Below, in pieces: positions 62,338 through 64,000 of a stretch of DNA of 64,000 bases. Source of the stretch: Virgibacillus ihumii (lineage in GTDB: Bacteria; Bacillota; Bacilli; Bacillales; Amphibacillaceae); contig NZ_CACVAN010000001.1 of NCBI RefSeq assembly GCF_902726655.1, positions 1,364,001-1,428,000 of the forward strand, read 5' to 3'. Numbering within the stretch: the stretch's first letter is position 1; every line of letters begins with the position of its first letter. The notes under the pieces were generated by a model. The model had not been told where the DNA came from, made no database searches, and worked only from the letters and a program-made list of their open reading frames with translations. Both the position numbers and the translations under genes were made by a program.

Positions 62338-62658
62338 TTATTTCACAAATAACTCAGGTTTATATTTCATCAGATAGTTATATATATTTGGAATGGAACG
62401 AAATGCATAAACCTTTTCTTTTACCTCGTCCCTGTCCTTAATCAGCAGACACGGAACACTTTCCACTTTATACTCCTGCATCAAATCAGGATTCAGGGAT
62501 GCATTCATTTCATAAAAAATATGTTCGCCATGTACCGACTCAATTTTATCCAGCATCGATTTTGCCAGACTGCACGTTCCGCAAAATGGTGTGTAAATAT
62601 ATAGTAGAAAACGTTCCTGCTGCAAAACTTCCTCAGTTGCTTCCTGCAAACTTATCAC
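62338..62658 (-). CDS. yusE: thioredoxin-like protein YusE
   Basis: A 106-residue thioredoxin-fold protein with CGTC active site in IYTPFCGTCSLAKSML and the cis-Pro in VESVPCLLIK. It has no signal peptide, so it is cytosolic. The start is GTG at 62658, one base after the yusF stop, so it is translationally linked to yusF. The redox partner is unknown; YusE is conserved next to yusF and gcvH. Confidence 0.88.
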   Translation of the reverse strand: MISLQEATEEVLQQERFLLYIYTPFCGTCSLAKSMLDKIESVHGEHIFYEMNASLNPDLMQEYKVESVPCLLIKDRDEVKEKVYAFRSIPNIYNYLMKYKPELFVK

Positions 62659-62659
62659 C

Positions 62660-63013
62660 CTATTGTAAAAAAATCGGATTGACCCTGATACCTTTTCCGG
62701 CCAATTCCACTGCTATATCGTGTTCCGGGGTTGCGGCAACTTCGCGGTATTCACCGCTTACATGCATATGTTCGGCATGAGGAAGTTCCCGTGTCAACTG
62801 CCGCCGCAATTTAATTCCGGAACTGTCTTCATCCACCAAAATATAGACGTCACGATCGTCCAAATTGTACGTCTCCAGCAGTTCATCAAATCGCTCAACG
62901 CCAAGTGTGCCATTCGTGCAAACGACATCCAGTTCTTCCGCTATAACCTTTTTAATTTGCTTCTTGTCGGTCAAACCTTCTACAATAATTATCTTTCCCG
63001 GATCATCCGTCAT
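62660..63013 (-). CDS. yusF: Toprim-domain protein YusF
   Basis: A 117-residue stand-alone Toprim domain: KIIIVEGLTDKKQIKKVI (catalytic Glu), VCTNGTLGVERFDELLE and VYILVDEDSSGIKLRRQLTR (the DxDxxG-type metal motif, here D-E-D). It resembles RNase M5-like small Toprim nucleases, but is shorter than RnmV. The start is uncertain: ATG at 63013, GTG at 63016 or ATG at 63046; GGGAG lies closest to the first two. The function is unproven. Confidence 0.82.
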   Translation of the reverse strand: MTDDPGKIIIVEGLTDKKQIKKVIAEELDVVCTNGTLGVERFDELLETYNLDDRDVYILVDEDSSGIKLRRQLTRELPHAEHMHVSGEYREVAATPEHDIAVELAGKGIRVNPIFLQ

Positions 63014-63175
63014 CACCAAATCGCTCCCAGCTGAAAACAGATTCATTTTAAATTATAACACAGCACCCAGTCTGTATTGTTATTTTATGCCTCGATGCAA
63101 TAATTCATTACGATTACAAAATTCAGCTATCTTTAAGGCTTTATAACATCGACCGTATAAGCTTGCCATCTGCAA

Positions 63176-63208
63176 AAAGAAAAAAAGCAGGCCTTGAGCC
63201 CGCTTTTT
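63176..63208 (-). terminator. Rho-independent terminator of gcvH
   Basis: On the minus strand AAAAGCGGGC pairs with GCCTGCTTTT, followed by a T-rich run. Confidence 0.85.
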
Positions 63209-63210
63209 CT

Positions 63211-63594
63211 TTAGTCTTCATCTACAATTTCTTCATATTTTTCAGGTGAAAGCAGTTTATCAAGTTCTGATTCATCTGATGGCTCCACTACAACCATCCA
63301 TGCTTTGTCGTACGGGGATTCATTAACAAATTCAGGACTGTCTTCCAGTTCTTCATTAATCTCAACTACTTTTCCGCTGATCGGCGCATACAATTCCGAT
63401 ACTGTTTTTACAGATTCTACACTGCCAAAAGGCTCATCCAGTTCGAGTTCATCACCAGCTTCCGGAAGTTCAACAAATACGATGTCACCTAATTCGGATT
63501 GTGCAAAGTCGGTAATGCCGATTCGTACTTTGTCACCTTCTTTTTTAACCCATTCGTGCTCTTCTGAATATAACAAATCTTTCGGTAAACTCAT
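63211..63594 (-). CDS. gcvH: glycine cleavage system protein H
   Basis: A 127-residue lipoyl carrier: [20 protein letters not shown], then [20 protein letters not shown] and [19 protein letters not shown] with the lipoylated Lys63. The acidic C-terminus ends YEEIVDED. It shuttles aminomethyl groups in glycine cleavage and is also the lipoate assembly carrier in B. subtilis. The ATG at 63594 follows GGAGGG; the in-frame start at 63621 precedes that ribosome binding site. Confidence 0.96.
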   Translation of the reverse strand: MSLPKDLLYSEEHEWVKKEGDKVRIGITDFAQSELGDIVFVELPEAGDELELDEPFGSVESVKTVSELYAPISGKVVEINEELEDSPEFVNESPYDKAWMVVVEPSDESELDKLLSPEKYEEIVDED

Positions 63595-63657
63595 TGAAAT
63601 CCCTCCGATAATAGATTGCATTTTTACTATACTAAGTTCGGGCTGTTTTTTCCAGTA

Positions 63658-64000
63658 CTACTTCCAGGTTTCCTCAAAAACCTCTTCTTTGAAACCAACC
63701 GTTACATTTTCTCCATCAGTGACAATCGGCCGTTTAATCAGCATACCGTCAGACGAAAGCAATTCTGCCATTTCTTCTGCATCCGCATCTTTGATTTTTT
63801 CCTTTATGTTTTGTTCCCGATATTTCTTCCCACTCGTATTAAAAAATTTTTTAGCTGGCAGACCGCTTTTATCAATCAATTCCAACAGCTTATCTTTAGA
63901 CGGTGGCGTTTCTACAATATGTACAGGCTTATAATCCAATTTCTGTTCGTCCAGCCACTTTTTTGCCTTTTTACAAGTACCACAGTTCGGATACCAGTAA
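63658..64000 (-). CDS. yusI: ArsC/Spx-family protein YusI (partial, N-terminus beyond window)
   Basis: The gene continues past the right edge. The reading frame is open to 64000 and includes YWYPNCGTCKKAKKWLDEQK, the CxxC-bearing N-terminus of the family, followed by KSGLPAKKFFNTSGKKYREQ and SSDGMLIKRPIVTDGENVTV. ArsC/Spx-like proteins have a thioredoxin-related fold; YusI is neither a proven arsenate reductase nor Spx. Only the first few residues are missing. It is in the same orientation as gcvH, as in B. subtilis. Confidence 0.92.
   Translation of the reverse strand, partial: YWYPNCGTCKKAKKWLDEQKLDYKPVHIVETPPSKDKLLELIDKSGLPAKKFFNTSGKKYREQNIKEKIKDADAEEMAELLSSDGMLIKRPIVTDGENVTVGFKEEVFEETWK

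Overview
The window is chromosomal DNA from a spore-forming, probably salt-tolerant member of the Bacillaceae (Virgibacillus, Oceanobacillus or Lentibacillus type). The evidence is gene content and order: most of the window runs colinear with the yug, yui/yum, yut, yun, suf and met/yus neighbourhoods of Bacillus subtilis. Sporulation-linked genes (yutH, yunB, kapB) are present. The base composition looks AT-rich, ribosome binding sites are strong AGGAGG types, and several genes start with TTG or GTG.

Layout. 1-9.1 kb: partial M42 peptidase, thioredoxin-like protein, YugO-type K+ channel, yugI, pgi, patB, a Cu/Zn SOD-like lipoprotein, kapB, the khtTU K+/H+ antiporter pair and a solitary HPr gene. 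9.3-16.1 kb: deoD, bioY with a clear BirA operator, yuiD/C/B, yumC, a 12-unit 20-bp tandem repeat, yutM, dapF, yuzD and nfu. 16.1-18.2 kb: a group II intron (class C-like) directly behind the nfu terminator. 18.2-22.4 kb: a hydroxyacid dehydrogenase and yutH, yutG, yutF, yutE. 22.5-41.5 kb: a 19-kb accessory block, all on the minus strand. 41.9-51.6 kb: yutD, yutC, lytH, an NSS transporter with its MetS micro-subunit, an NhaC-family transporter behind a lysine riboswitch, yunB to yunE. 51.7-53.2 kb: an MFS transporter. 53.6-58.9 kb: sufCDSUB. 59.5-64 kb: metNPQ behind a SAM-I riboswitch, yusE, yusF, gcvH and partial yusI.

The most interesting part is the 19-kb block. It sits where B. subtilis has yutE and yutD side by side. 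It encodes a Gram-positive Tad (type IVc) pilus machine: CpaB/RcpC, TadZ, TadA, TadB, TadC, a Flp pilin, a TadE pseudopilin and a TadG-like protein. Interleaved are three paralogous von Willebrand A lipoproteins and two secreted proteins built from W-x-G pentads followed by N/G/T-rich repeats and a shared C-terminal domain. Each repeat protein is followed by a paralogous ~275-residue cytoplasmic protein of unknown function. Integral membrane proteins and further lipoproteins complete the block. A candidate sigma-B promoter precedes cpaB and an internal terminator splits the block into two units. One repeat-protein gene appears to start with ATT, so ordinary gene calling would cut off its signal peptide. 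I infer a surface pilus or secretion system displaying repeat adhesins and vWA tip or anchor proteins. No function for the repeat proteins or their partners can be read from sequence alone.

Regulation visible in the window links metabolism genes to ligands: biotin (BirA operator, bioY), lysine (L-box, NhaC-family gene) and SAM (S-box, metNPQ). Suf, Nfu and YutM together cover Fe-S cluster assembly.
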